Shown: positions 1 to 12,324, counted from the first letter of the stretch. The stretch: DNA of 64,000 bases from Sequoia sempervirens (GCA_007258455.2 VDFB02193867.1:566128661-566192660); one strand, 5' to 3'. Notes: generated by a model not told the origin, from the sequence alone. Made by a program: numbers and translations.

Positions 1-950
1 AGAGAGGGGAGATATAGATAATTAGAGAGGGATGGAGAGGTAGAGAGAGAAGTAGAGAGGGAATGAGGGAGGGAGGGAGGGAGGGAGAGAAGAAAGATAG
101 AGATGTGTTGAGAGAGTGTTAGGGAGTGATGGATGGAGAGGTAGGTAGAGAGGGATTAGGGAGATATAGAGTAGAGAGGGAAGGAGAGGAATAGGTATGG
201 ATGGAGAGAGTGGGAGGTTAGATAGAGAGTAATAGAGAGACAGTGGTAGGTTGTGATGGATGGAGAGCTAGGTAGAGAGGGAGAGGGGTGATATAGATAA
301 GTAGAGAGGGAGGGAGATGTAGTGAGGGAGAGAGAGGTGAGATATAGAGAGGGAGAGAGGAGATAAAGATAAGTAGAGATGGAAGGAGAGGTAGATAAAG
401 AGGATATATAGGGAGAAGTAGAGAGGGAATGAGGGAGGGAGGGTGAGGGAGGAAGGGAGAGGTAGGGAGGGAGAGAAAGGCGAGATAGAGATATTTAGAG
501 AGAGTGGTAAGGTTTGATGGATGTAGAGGTAGGTATAGAGAGGGATTGGGAGATAAAGAGTAGATAGGGAAGAAGAGAGGGAGAGATAAGTATGTAGGGA
601 GAGAGAGGGAGGTGAGAGAGAGGTAAGGTAGAGAGAAATAGAGAGAATGGTAGGGAGTAATGGAGGGAGAGGTAGGTAGAGAGAGAGAGAGAAGGATGGA
701 GGGAGGGAGATAGAGATATGTAGAGAGGGAAGGAGGGATGGAGGGAGGGAGAAGTGAGGTAGAGAGAATTAGAGGGAAAAGGAGAGAGATAGATAGAGAT
801 AGAGATAGAGATAGAGATAGAGATAGAGATAGAGATAGAGATAGAGAGAGATAGAGAGACAGAGAGTCAAAGAGATAAAAAGATAGAGAGAGATAGAGAG
901 TGGGAGAGAGTTCTTGAGATCAAGGGAGAGAGAGTTAGATAAAGGGATGG
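1..950. repeat. GA-rich polypurine low-complexity tract
   Basis: The plus strand is almost only A and G with scattered T: runs of GAGAGG, GGGAGGGAGG and GATAGA. At about 787-846 it becomes a regular hexamer array (period 6, unit AGAGAT, about ten units). Loosely repeated phrases such as GATGGATGGAGAGGTAGGTAGAG return several times over the first 700 bases, so the tract looks like a degenerate satellite made of nested short motifs. Purine runs of this length can form triplex DNA and can bind GAGA-type proteins in plants; that is general knowledge, not shown here. The left edge lies outside the window. No coding sequence is visible. Confidence 0.9.
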
Positions 951-3161
951 AGATAGTGACTAAGATAGGCCTAGAGTGTAAGGGATAAAAATGAGTGAGA
1001 TAGATAAATAATACAACTTAATGATTACTAAAATTTGACCTCCTCATTACTATAATTTGACTATCTAAAATTTGTGAGATCTTCCAAAAACTAGAATTTT
1101 CATTATAACTCCTAGAGATCCGAAACCACATTCAAACATCCTAAAACTATATACATGAATTATAACTTAAAGTATAAGAAAGTAAATGTCCATGCGTAAA
1201 TTTCAAATTATACTTAAATGTTTATTTCATGTATATAGTTTCCCTCAAAGATAATGAGAAGAAAGAAAAATAAAGAAAAATAAATTTGATGTAGATCAAA
1301 ACATGAGCGTGTTATAACAGGCTTGTGTTTTTTCAATGCATTCATAAAAAAAAAAGCCATGTCAAAACTAAGATATAGCATGAGCATGTTATAACACACA
1401 CACATTAGATCTTGCTTTGGGAATCCCCAATCCTTGATCTTGGTATTTGCCTTGGAATACCAACCCAAAGGCTTGGAGGGCATTCCCAATGACCAGAGAC
1501 ATGTTTTTGCAAATTCTACAATATTTCACATAATCAAGTTTGTGATCATCGTTAGTATTACATGTGGTTAAATTTCAAAAAAATCAAACACCTGGGTAAT
1601 GGTAGGTTCTCTCTTAGCTATCCAACGATGTAAGTTTTTGCACTTTCTGACAATGTTAAGCCTTTCAATTATAATTTCTTTTGTTTGTGAGTCTCTTTTT
1701 TGGAAAAAAGTAGTGTTTGGTGTTTTTTTAGTTATAAATTAACCATTCATTGAAATTTCAAATAAATTACATTTTTAGAAACTAGACTCCATTCTACAAA
1801 TTTTAAAAATAGAAAATAAAAAATTCAATTAGTTTCCAAATTTTGTAGGGGTAGCACGACCAAAATTCTATTTTTAGGAAGTTTCCACTTAGAAAATTAG
1901 TGCATCAACTACATATTGTTAGCTAATTTCTCACTATAGTGATTTTTAAAGTACTAAAAAAATGTTCACCATGTTAGGGATGTACAAGAGTTGTGATGTT
2001 ATGTTTTTTTGACAAAAATAACACCAATTTTTGTACGTCCCTCTCTTGAACCCCTTAATCTCGACCATTTTCAAAATAAATTAGTATTTTAGAAAGTAGA
2101 CTTAGAGCACTTCAATCCTTTTTTTTATTCCATTTCAAAATTTTGAGTGTAACTATCCTCAATTTCACATCCAAGGTCACTATTTCCTTATTTTAGAAAA
2201 AAAGTGGCCACTTAAGCCCCATTTTTGGGAAACATCTTTTTGTACTTACCCTATATTTCTTCCAAGCATCCATAGCATAGACAAGACAATGAAGTGTTTG
2301 AAAAGATGCCTTAATAAAAAGTGGTCTCATGGAATTCCATGACAAGCAAATGCAATTGGAAGATGCTCCTACTTATTACTTATGCTATGTGAAGTAATTG
2401 CATCACTACTTATGTTGACTTTCTAAACAACTATATTGTAGTTGAAATTTCTCATCTATCAACATCTAGTTATTAGTTATGGAATTTGAAGTAATGCTTT
2501 GAGTTTGAAATATGTGCAATGCAATGTAATCAACAATATTAATATAAACTACAAAAATATATTAAGTAAATTCATTATTTAAATTCTTTATTCTATTACC
2601 TATGTGTAGGTTTGTCTAAATCCACTGGAACTGGGAGGTGTTCCCTCGAAACCTTCAATATTAGCTTATTCAACATCCAAAATCAGATATTAGAATACCA
2701 TTCATATAACAATGCTATTAACATGTAATGAATTTATAATTGTTTACTAGTTACATACTTTAACGATAGAAGCAGTGGAGTAACAAGCAAGTGTAGGGCC
2801 GGTGTATCCAGTATCAACACTGTGACCTTGAAATTTTATTAAAATTATAAAACTAAATTAGTTAATCTTCCATTTCAAAATTGAAATTTAATAAATTAAA
2901 TTTAATGAACATGCTAACATTTACCGGAGTATTGATTCCATAAGCCTCATTCAAAATGTTAGCTGCCCTGACCATCTCCATAGTTGTAGACGTATCCTAC
3001 GTAGTAGCCTCCTAAGTGTTGGTGGGGTCATATGAACAAGTCACCTGACAAGCCTGACATAAATGGGATCAAATCCCACCACTCAAAGACTCCCCTGGAT
3101 GGCACTGTAGTATAGGGCTGGCATGCTGGATGATACTCTAGGTCAAAGAGTTGATGGCCTG
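951..3161. other. AT-rich stretch with no recognisable gene
   Basis: Both strands are dense in stops and the longest open frames are under 100 codons with AT-driven composition. I see no terminal repeats, transposase or retrotransposon motifs. A tRNA-like B-box phrase near 3065 is the only RNA-gene-like signal and was not accepted. It is best read as decayed intergenic DNA left of the E1 retrotransposon. Confidence 0.6.
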
Positions 3162-4765
3162 TGTAGCATAGAAAAATGTATCTTTGGACATTTTCATGAT
3201 CATTTGGGTCTTTCTTATGGATGTTGGCCTAATTTTTCCTTGATTTAATGTTGTAATGTGGTCAACACATTCACATTAGGTCTTGGACCCTTGTGAATCA
3301 ATAATGCCTTGTAAAAGTATTGTGAAGCATTGTAACACACTTTCACACTTTCCTAAGACTTTGTTTTTAATATATTTCACTTAAAAAACCTCTTTTTATC
3401 ACTTACCAAGCCTTATTTTAAATTTTTGTATTGTTGTAACAAAATTTCATGCTTTTTTAGGCTTTTCATCAATAATTTGACCCTTTCTTATGATTAATTG
3501 GCCTCATTATACACTTATAGGCCTTACGTAAATGTATTTTTGAGAATAATCCCATTAAACATCATTTAATACATCTTAATTTTTGACACCCACTTAAAAT
3601 TCCTACATGGGACCCATTAGCCACTAGGGGTGAATGAGTACCCTTTGGCTCAAAAATCAAAATCATATTTCAAAATTATAGTGGGTTATTATTTTATAAG
3701 ACCTAAGGTTGGCCTATGATGTGGTATTTTCAGGAAATTTTACATAATTGTGTATAAATATAGGTTTTTTCCTTTCATTTCACCCCAATTCATTCATTCA
3801 AGTATTCCATCAATTATCAATCAATCACTTAAGCATTCTAAGCATCTTCAGGTTTACATCCATTGGAGCTATTACTTGCATATTTCTTTAGATTTCCACT
3901 TCAAGGGTTTGGTGATTTGTAGCATTGCATGTTGTTCATTCATCATTATCTTCTCATTTCATTTCATTTTCAAGGGTTTAATTACCAAACCAAGGTTTGA
4001 CCAAGGAAAACCCCTATTCTCTAACCCTCAACAAACTTTCCCCTCTTTGCATGTGTTTACAAGTCTTGTGTGTAGATTTTTTAAAGAGCAAATTGTGAAA
4101 AATTTTCAACAATTTGTCAAAGTCCTAAAAGAAGCTTGGAGAACACCTACAGGTCAAATTCTATAGTTTCAAATCCATAAACCTATTAGGAGCTTAAGTA
4201 TAGACTAGGAGCTACAATTTGCACTTTTAAATTTCTTGAAATCTAGAAGTGAACTAAGTCACCATCAGTGGCATATTAGTCCCACTACCAGGCCTAAAAA
4301 GAGGTTTTTGCAGTTCTAAGTACCCTTTTGTCTAAAACCTGTTTTGGCATAATTTCCCTGAAAAAGGACTAAGTTGCCCAAATTGATGTATGAGTACTAA
4401 TTGGCTTCAATAATTATTTATATAGGATTCCAGAGCTCCTCTCCATCACTTTCCAATTTCTAGGTGCACATCTTTAATCTCATTAATTTCTGTTATAGTT
4501 TGTTTGCATGTTTAGTTCATTTTGGATATCATAGTGTGTTTTCAAACACTTTTCATTTCATTAGTTTTGCATCAATAGTTAATCTCTTTTATCAATTCTT
4601 TGCATGTATGACATTTTCCTTATATTTCAATCATCTTTGCATTGGAATCTCAAGGGCATATTCTTGAGTGAGCCATCAAGGTTTTTGGATACCTCTCTCC
4701 TTTTAGGTGCAAAACCTTAGAAGTGTAAGAAAGCCCCTCCCCCCATCCCAAAAATCTTTGGTTCA
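3162..4765 (+). repeat. 5' LTR of E1
   Basis: It starts TGTAGCATAGAAAAATG, matching the TGTACCATAGAAAAATG start of the N1 LTR, and ends CTTTGGTTCA, matching the GGTTCA end of the other LTRs. It is about 1.6 kb. A TATA box (TGTATAAATATAGG) lies at 3751-3764. The stretch GTCTTGGACCC...TTGTAAAAGTATTGTGAAGCATTGTAAC is shared in degenerate form with the E2 LTRs. Its 3' LTR partner is not in the window. Confidence 0.8.
3751..3764 (+). promoter_or_regulatory. TATA box of the E1 5' LTR
   Basis: TGTATAAATATAGG sits about 590 bases into the LTR, where U3 should give way to R. The N1 LTRs have a related TATAAATA in the same relative place. No transcription start can be fixed from sequence alone. Confidence 0.5.
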
Positions 4766-4780
4766 TTTTGGTGAACCTAC
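4766..4780 (+). other. Primer-binding region of E1
   Basis: TTTTGGTGAACCTAC directly follows the LTR end GGTTCA. The same phrase follows the 5' LTRs of N1 (minus strand, 13963 downward) and E2 (25587 onward), so it is a conserved element feature. It contains the TGG expected opposite a tRNA CCA end, but I cannot name the tRNA. GGTTCA and TGAACC flank TTTTGG and make a 6-bp dyad across the LTR/primer junction. Confidence 0.55.
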
Positions 4781-4866
4781 ATTTTGACCATATTTTTTCT
4801 AATTTCAAGTGCATTTACATCCTAGGGATAGCCTACATTAGCATTGCATTGTATTTTGCATTGTTT

Positions 4867-5782
4867 TTGAAAGAGGAAAAAATGGGTTTTATAGGGACCC
4901 GAAACCACAAAGTTCACAAACTAAAGATAATATTGTTAAAGATATCAAAAGTAGAAAGGTTGTAAATACAACAACAAGAAAATTCCATAGCCACCAAAAA
5001 GGCCAGCGAAGGCCACATAACGAAAAAACCAGACAAAATGCCAGTAACAATGAAATTTGGGTCTTTAATAACTCTGGAGTGTCAACTTCTAGCTCGTTCA
5101 TATCTTGAACCCCCCTCTTTAAGATCTAAACCATCTAGGTAGTAGGGGGTGCTTTCCTTTTAAGGTTGGCATAGGTCCTTTTTGAAATACCTTGGTCATC
5201 GTTGTTGCTTTCCTTGTTCTCTTCCAAATCAAAAACCAGCGAACCTTGTGTTTTTTTCAGCTTTTCAAACATAGCATTGATGATGATGGCATTGTTCCTA
5301 GCATTTTTATTGTTTTGTTCCACAATGGTTTTCATGTTGTTTTTAATTTTGACCATTTCAGCTTCTAGAGACTTGTACTTATCCTCAATGTCACCTTTTC
5401 CCATTCCAATATTGTTCTTTTTATGTTTTCCTTCTTCGTTGCTGAGAGCAGCCAGGTTCAGTTCCGACTCCTCTGACTTACTATACAGAGGCCTATTTCT
5501 TTGATTAAGATAATTAATTTCTTGATAGGCCCATTTCAAAACCCTAAAAATGTCACTAATTCCATTTCTTATAGAGGCAAGAATGTCACCAGACTGAACT
5601 CGGTCTAATATGAGGTTAACATCATCAAAATTGGGGGAGCTAGGAATGTTGTTACCATCAACTCTGAAAGAGGCAGGAGGGGAGGGCACAAAATTTCTGC
5701 TAGCCTAAGGGTTCTCAACTTTTTCTTCCAAGGAGTCTACAGAGTAGGAAACCAACTTATTGGTAGGGGAGCCCTTCAGAGC
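4867..5782 (-). mobile_element. LINE-like (non-LTR) insertion in the E1 leader
   Basis: A 916-bp insert is flanked by a 14-bp target duplication with one mismatch: ATTTTGCATTGTTT at 4853-4866 and ATTTTACATTGTTT at 5783-5796. Read on the minus strand it holds an ORF and then a 3' tail ending CCATTTTTTCCTCTTTCAAAAAC. The last ~60 bases match a separate 61-bp insertion at 24773-24832 that has its own target duplication. Two independent insertions sharing only a 3' end are typical of 5'-truncating target-primed retrotransposition. No reverse transcriptase is present, so this copy is truncated, internally deleted or non-autonomous. Confidence 0.65.
5135..5782 (-). pseudogene. ORF of the LINE-like insert, coiled-coil rich, function unknown
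   Basis: The minus strand is open for 184 codons from a GTG at 5689 to a stop at 5135. The same frame reads further upstream through one TAG, so the real start lies 5' of what is seen. The protein is charged and helical, with a likely coiled coil in the middle (DKYKSLEAEMVKIKNNMK) and a basic end (SKRTYANLKRKAPP). It lies just upstream of a LINE-like 3' tail, so it may be an ORF1-type nucleic-acid-binding protein. I see no RRM, zinc knuckle or reverse transcriptase, and the function is inferred only from position. Confidence 0.4.
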
Positions 5783-5979
5783 ATTTTACATTGTTTAATT
5801 TGCACTCTAGGGTTTCCAAAATTGCATTAGTGAAAAGCTCATCTAGCTTGCATTTTTGCATTTCATTTCATTAAAAATCAACAAAATTTTGCATATTCAT
5901 ATTTATATCTCCATCAAAAAACATAAAAAGCATAAAAACCAATTAAAAATTTCTAATTTTTTCAAAAAAGTCACTTAAT

Positions 5980-6011
5980 GGTCTCATTCGCCACCCTGGG
6001 CGACTTAGTCC
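5980..6011 (+). repeat. Family dyad motif in the E1 leader
   Basis: GGTCTCATTCGCC then GGGCGACTTAGTCC form an imperfect inverted repeat. The same two-arm design, with consensus arms GGGACTCATTCRCC and GGYGAATGAGTCCC, recurs in every LTR of this family and in the E2 leader (25862-25895). Here it lies between the primer-binding region and gag, where a hairpin would be in the 5' untranslated RNA. Confidence 0.6.
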
Positions 6012-6177
6012 AGTTTCATATTTTTTAGTGCATTTTCTCGCATTTAATCTTCAATTTATGAGTTTTTGTTTGTTGTTTCTACATTTCATTTTTACTTTCT
6101 ATAATTTCAATTTTAAGCATTTCATTCTTATAAGTTTACATTTTATTTACATTCACCCCACATTTAGAAGCATTTGC

Positions 6178-8535
6178 ATGAGTGTTTGGTGTCCTATTGC
6201 TAATACCTTAGTGAGAAGAAGTTCTAGACTCATGGCATCTCGTGATAACAAACTCATTATGGATCTTGGGTTATCTAGAGCTTCCACTCCTAGTATTGAC
6301 AATAGTGTACTAGGCATGGATAATACCCTTAGCAACTCCTTTCCTTCAGGTAGTATGCATGTTGAACCAAGAACTAGTGATATCCCACAAGAGAAAATCA
6401 TTAAAATTCATGAGGACTTAGTCCACTTGCAATACCAAGTTAGCCTTGAAAAAATTTCCACTACTACAATTCCTACAATAGAAAGCATTCACCACATGCT
6501 TGAAAGTGATGAAGGTCTTGCCCATGTGAAAAACATAGTTCAAATCTTTGGAAAACATCTTCCTTCAACATCTAGTGCTCCTACACCAGAAAACAATATT
6601 GCCAACCAAGGAGGGACTCAAATTCATCCTCCCTCAACAATAGCATCACTACCTACCTATACCATTCCTCAAATCACAACAACAGTGCAATAAGTTAGTA
6701 ATGTGATTCCTTTTGTGGGTATGCCTGCTACCATCCCTAGTTCCTATGTAGCATTGCATGTTCTATCTTCTTCCACATTACCATATATAAACATTCCATT
6801 CACTTGCCCTACCACTACATACAATCCATCACCACTTTCACTTCCACCTCATCCCACTTCTACTAATTCACTCATAACACAAGTTTTCCAAACTGTTTCA
6901 TCCATGCAAAAGCAAATCACCACCATAAACCAAAATCAGAACAACCCACCCACATATTATGTTTGAATTAGCCCATTTTCTTTGGAAATATTGCAAACAC
7001 CAATGCCATAAGGGGTAGAGATGCCTAGATTTGAGAAATATGGAGGAAAGGGAGATCCTACTAACCATGTTAATGCCTACACTGCCTTATGTAGTGTTTT
7101 TTTCCTCGACGATAAACTATTAGCAAAACTATTCCCTAGGACTTTAAAAGACACAACCTTGGAATGGTTCTCATCTTTATTGAACAATTCAATTTGTTCA
7201 TTTGATGAACTTGTTGAAGCATTTATAAATCATTTCCAAGTGCATATGACTCCCAAGAAGACCTTGGCTGATTTGATATGATGCAAGCAAAATGAGGAAG
7301 AAAATATAACTGATTTTATCTCATGCTATCAATCACTTTATTCCCAAATCGATGTCAAGATCCCTGACCCACACCTTCAAAATATGTTTATCAAAAACTT
7401 GCAAACTAAACTTGAAGAAAAACTCACTATGATGAAATTTCCCTCCTTCATTCACTTATGTACTACCCTTTGTGATTATCATAATTCAGTTAGAAGTCGA
7501 GATACAAGGTCCACTTCTAGATGAACTAAGAAATCTAAACCTGCCAACCAAAATAATTCCTGACCATTTAGAAAGAAAAAAAAAGGGTTCTTATAGTTCA
7601 ATCCCCCTCAACAACCAACTGAAACTATTAACAACCAAATAGTAGCTGTTAAAACTACGGTTCCCTTTACTTATGGAGATCCGAAAAGATAATTCACACC
7701 ATTACCTAACACCCTTCATAACACAATGTCCCAAGTTTTACAACAACAAATGATTACCTTGCCTACCATCAAAGCACCTGATCCTACCAAGCCTTTACCT
7801 CTGAACTTTAAATCCAATGCTTATTGCCATTATCATTGACAAAATGGACATGACACAGAACATTGTAAGCATCTTAAAAATCTTGTGCAAGACCTCATTG
7901 ATTCTGGCCGTCTATCTATTGTAGGTGTTAATGATCAAGGTAATAATTTTGTTCCTCCTACAAATCAAAAATTGCAAATTTTCACTGATCCATTGCCAAA
8001 ACATAATATTTCATTTGTCAAAGCTAGTGAAACTACAAAGAATGATGTGATGAATGTTGATATAGATGATGAATATCCTAATCCTGCCCCACATAATACC
8101 CATGTTAATCCTATGGATGAAATGGTAGGTGTGATAGATGTTATCTATCATAAGGTCCAACCTAAGAAATCTCTTGATATTGCTTTCTCCTCTAACGACA
8201 TAATTAAAAATCTACTCGATGGTCCTCTTTACATAGCCGGTTGTATCTATGATAAGACCACTAATGGGATACTAATAGATCCTGCCTATTGAGAGAACAT
8301 GATCACTGAGGAATTTTTGGTATTACATGACCATTATCAAGATGACTATGATAAACCGAAAGCATGGATCAAGACACATAATGGTTTTGCTTACCCTACG
8401 ATTGGATCGATCACCCTTCCATTACAGATAGGACCAAAAACATCAGATGTCACATTCTCCATCATCCTGGACTCAAACCAATTTCATTTTTGGCTAGGCC
8501 ATCAATGGCTTCACTCAATGAAATTTTCCCCTTCA
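6178..8535 (+). pseudogene. E1 gag-protease frame, 5' part, with ten in-frame stops
   Basis: A single reading frame holds gag from an ATG at 6178 (MSVWCPIANT) to 8535 with no frameshift. A Retrotrans_gag-type core follows 7012 (GVEMPRFEKYGGKGDP ... LEWFSSLL ... FDELVEAFINHF). A knuckle-like YCHYH-x-QNGHDTEHCKHLK lies at about 7820-7875. A degenerate protease end (FWLGHQWLHSMKFSPS, where families usually show LGRPW) reaches 8535. In-frame stops lie at 6691, 6964, 7009, 7279, 7522, 7561, 7594, 7690, 7837 and 8290: six TGA, three TAA, one TAG, all reachable from CGA, CAA or CAG by C-to-T. Gag forms the virus-like particle and packages RNA in the cytoplasm. The frame is cut by N1 and resumes at 15591. 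Confidence 0.8.
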
Positions 8536-10163
8536 TGAACCATAAATTTTATAGGTGTCTATAGGCTACTCTTGCACTCTTAGGATTTTCACCTAAAAGG
8601 AGAGAGATAGACACTCAAAATCAATGTGGTTCACTCAATCTAATTTATTTATGATGTGATTAAGGCTAAATGAGATGATTTAAATGCAACTAAGCTATGT
8701 AATTGACTGATTATGAATGCAAAACCTAAGAAATATGCAATTTTTGAAAACATAGTGTGATATGCAAGCATGAACTAAAACATAATAAACGTAAAACATA
8801 ATTGAAGGAAGGCTAAACAGAGTGAACCTGGGAAATTAATGATGAATTTGGAGTGATATGAATGCTGGAAAAAATTAGTGAAAATCACTAGTGGGACTCA
8901 TTCGCCATTGATGGCGAATTAGTCTTACTACTGGGAAAAAGTCCTAAAAATTGGTTTTCGGCTGTTGGGATCTGGAATTTGACAGAATCTAGTTTTCTAG
9001 GTTTAAGGTGGGACTCATTCCCCACTAATGGTGGACTAGTCCTCTCCCAAAATTCTATGAAATCAGGGACCAATTCTGTTGCACCAGATTTTCACTTGTC
9101 TTTTTGTTAGGTTGATGGAGTCAAATCTGTAGAAAATAGACTGTAGGTTGTCTCCAAGCTTGAAATAGGGTGTAGTTGACTTGAAACACTTTTTTTACTT
9201 CTTGACCACCTTTCAACACCTAATTGATTGAAAAATATGCATACACAAGTCTGCAAACACACATGCAAAAGGGGAAAAATGGTTAAGGGTTAGGTTATAG
9301 GGATTTTCCTTGGCCAAATCCCACTTTGGTAATAAAACCCTTAATGAAAAAATGGAATGAAATGAACAAGGAAAGATGAATCAACAACACAAAAATTTTC
9401 TCAACTCACCACAACCTTGTTGAAGAAATCTGAAAATATGTCAATGGTTGCTTCAAAATGCTTGATTAATGCTTGATTGAATGATGCAAAGTGCTTGAAT
9501 ATGAATGAATTATTCGATGAATTAGGAGATTGTAGGAGATTGGAAGATGTAAATTGAGGAGAAAATTAATTATTTATACACACTTGTGCCTTAGTAACCC
9601 AATAATACCTCATCACATGCCGACATAAGGTAATTTTGAATACAAACCCGAAATAAAATTTGAGATATTTTGAATTTGGGGTCAAGAGGGACTCATTCAC
9701 CACCCATGGAAAATGGATCCCACCTTGGTTTTGTAAATGGGTGTCAAGACTTATCTTGCATTTAATGTTGTTTGTTGGGTTTACATTCAAAAATACACTT
9801 AATTAAGCCTTATGAGTGCATAAAGTGGTCATGTAAAGCATAAGAAAGCTGTAAATAGTGAAATCAAGCGTAGAAAAGTGTGAAATATTGTTACAATACT
9901 TTACAACACTTCAAAATAGGACTTGATAAGTGATGAAAATGTTTTTTTATGTGAATTTTAATGAAAAGAGTCTAGAAAAGTGTAGAAATGTGTTACAATA
10001 CTTCACAACACCTTCACAAGATGTCATAATTTGAATTCTAAGGACCTAATGTGAATGCATAAGTTACATTGCAACATTAAATCAAAGAAAAATAGACCAA
10101 GCATCATGAGAGAAAGACCTAAAATACCATGAATATGTCCAAGAGCCATTTTTATATGGTACA
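8536..10163 (-). repeat. 3' LTR of N1
   Basis: This 1,628-bp LTR reads TGAACC...GGTACA on the plus strand, the reverse of TGTACC...GGTTCA. A TATA box (TATAAATA on the minus strand) lies at 9571-9579. Three dyad motifs lie at 8893-8926, 9010-9042 and 9688-9721. It directly follows a polypurine tract, which identifies it as the 3' copy. Confidence 0.85.
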
Positions 10164-10178
10164 TTTAGCCCCCACTTT
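10164..10178 (-). other. Polypurine tract of N1
   Basis: On the minus strand AAAGTGGGGGCTAAA abuts the TGTACCATA start of the 3' LTR. The same motif precedes the E2 3' LTR at 31735-31751. It is the plus-strand primer site for reverse transcription. Confidence 0.8.
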
Positions 10179-11430
10179 AGTGAGAGAGTGAACTTGCTTC
10201 AAACTCACACTAAAGTAGCCATGCACATCGAGGAGGTCCTAATGCACTTATGCTAGCAAGATGGAATGACAATGATCAAGTGGGATGATCAAGCCCCCCA
10301 GGATGAAGATCCCATGGAAAAATAAACATAAGAACAAAGGAACACAAATGTGAAATAGAAGAAGGAAAGGGAGAATCGGATCAAGCTTTGATCATTTTTC
10401 CAACTAGTTGTGGATTAGATCTAGGCTATTTGTGAGAGAAAGAGAATGCATACTCACTCTGGGGTGATGGAACTCATGACAGTCCACTGGGTGAGAAGAC
10501 CCAAAAGGTGAAATACATATGCTAGTTGGTATGCACTAAAAAACACATAGGTGGCTATGGGGAAAGTCGTGCCACTGAATGAGCTACCCATTCAACCATA
10601 TAAAAGTTACATCTCCTGATAAATTTAACAAGGTACCACAAGGGAAAAATGTTGGTTCATGCTTCATGAGACAAGCAAAGCTTCGTATGCTTTAAACTCG
10701 TGAACAAAGAGGATAGTACCACAAGCATGCAAACTGTGTTATGTAAGGTGGAAAAGATGTCAAAATGTAAGAAATGAAAAATGTAAAGTGTAAAAGATGT
10801 TCAAAGGAGTCTTGTTAAGTTCATGCAAGGTCTGCCACTTAGGGAAAATTGTGTCTAATGTCTCCAAGAGATGACCAATCAGAGAATAAAATATTCACAA
10901 CTTATGGGATGCAATGCATCACATCAGGCCACTAAGAGGAATGTAATATGCTAAGATAGATCACAATTATGAAGGACATCAAACCCAATGTCATCCATAA
11001 AGTGATAAACACATCATATGAAGTGACAAGGCTACACTAAGAACCAAGAATGAAAATGAAATGATGCCAATGTATGCCCCCCACTTTAAAGGAATTGCTA
11101 CACACCATTCTGGGAGCAATTACTTTAAATTAGTGAAGGAAAAAGAAAACAAGACATGAGAGCCAACTTGCAAAGCCCCTATGCCAAGTCATATGTTTCT
11201 GAATAAGGATGCATCATGTAAAGGAAAAAGAGAACAAAAGAAAAGGGAGGTTTCCCCCCAGAAAGGAACACACCAAACACATAAGGGATCTATAAATTTG
11301 GGGTCAGTATGCTCATTGCTGTAATGTTTTGATTAAATAGCTCAAAACTATCATTATTCTCTGAATACATAGAACTAGAATAATGACACAAGGAGAGCAA
11401 AAAAAAGAAAGAAAAAAAAAGTTCATTTTG
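10179..11430 (-). other. N1 3' spacer, non-coding
   Basis: No open frame or domain is visible on either strand. The minus strand shares phrases with the E1 543-bp unit and the E2 spacer (30591-31734), for example around the CACTTTAAAGG motif at 11083-11100. This identifies it as the family's 3' untranslated region between the tandem repeats and the polypurine tract. Confidence 0.6.
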
Positions 11431-11912
11431 GGTCAAAATGGAAGAGACAATGTGGTATCAATGCTTTGCATCATCCCCAAAAGGAGAAACACAAGTGAAA
11501 AGAAAGCGAAAAGAAAAATGAACAGAAAAATATTTTGGGTCAACATGAAGGAGACATTTCAGTTTCAATGCCTTGCGTCATCCCCAAAAGGAAAAACATA
11601 AAAAAAATACAAAGTAAATGGGGCTGTTTGGGTCAACATGGAAGAGACATGGGGCATCTCAATGCTTTGCATCATCCCCAAAATGAAAAGAAAAAAATAA
11701 AAGCAAAAAAGAAAACAGGCCTTTTGGGTCAACATGGAAGAGACATAGGGCATCTCTACACTTTGCGTCATCCCCGAAAGGAAAACACAAAAGTAAAAGT
11801 GAAAAAAAAGGACCTTTTAGGTCAACATGGAAGAGACATAGGGCATCTCTACCATTTGCATCATCAATAAAAAAGGAAAAGGGGAAAAAGACGACATATA
11901 GAAGAATAGATA
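11431..11912 (-). repeat. Tandem repeat array in N1, five units of 93-107 bp
   Basis: Units start at 11431, 11538, 11631, 11727 and 11820 (spacing 107, 93, 96, 93). Each begins GGTCAACATGGAAGAGACA and contains a GCATCATCCCCAAAAGG-like phrase then an A-rich linker. It is the reverse-complement counterpart of the 107-bp array of E1 (16700-17127). Several frames stay open across the array because the unit lacks stops, so the ~100-codon ORFs here are not evidence for a protein. Tandem repeats in the 3' untranslated part are known from Tat-lineage Ty3/gypsy elements. Confidence 0.8.
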
Positions 11913-12324
11913 TACAAATAGAGGAAGTTCGAAAAGAGAGAGAAAACATCTAATGTCACATTACTGGGGAACACGATACACACATAAAGGAAAAATGAAA
12001 AAGGAGCTAGTAATGTAGATGTAAGCCAATCATTAACCAAGTTATTGACTTCACGATCTTAAGTAATATAAGCAGAAGATGAATAGCATAGTTAAGAGAC
12101 AAAGACAAATGTGTTACAAGGATAAGGCTAACAACTTCTTACCTCTACAAAGTGTAGGGAAAGAATGAGTGGAGGTGAGTGATGGGAAAGGTCATGCAAT
12201 AGTGAGAATAGAAAATTCTACAACTATGGCATGAGGAGACAATTGGGATTTCATTTTTTCTTAAAGGGATGATAGGAAAGCAATTAGTATCAATGAAGTG
12301 ATACTTGTCTAGTATGTCCTTCAA

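Noticed and set aside
1214..1489. 91-codon minus-strand ORF
   Set aside because: Low-complexity, Phe/Leu/Ile-rich, no domain, in AT-rich DNA where such frames arise by chance.
2999..3110. Possible second SINE or tRNA: GGGATCAAATCCCACC resembles a B box
   Set aside because: The candidate A box is weak, no cloverleaf closes, and neither an A tail nor a target duplication is visible.
11431..11912. Regularly spaced repeats, CRISPR-like at first sight
   Set aside because: Units are contiguous with no unique spacers, lie in a plant retrotransposon, and no cas genes exist.
11383..11949. Overlapping ORFs of 68-111 codons on both strands
   Set aside because: They follow from a stop-free tandem repeat unit; the repeated GQHGRD peptide has no independent support.
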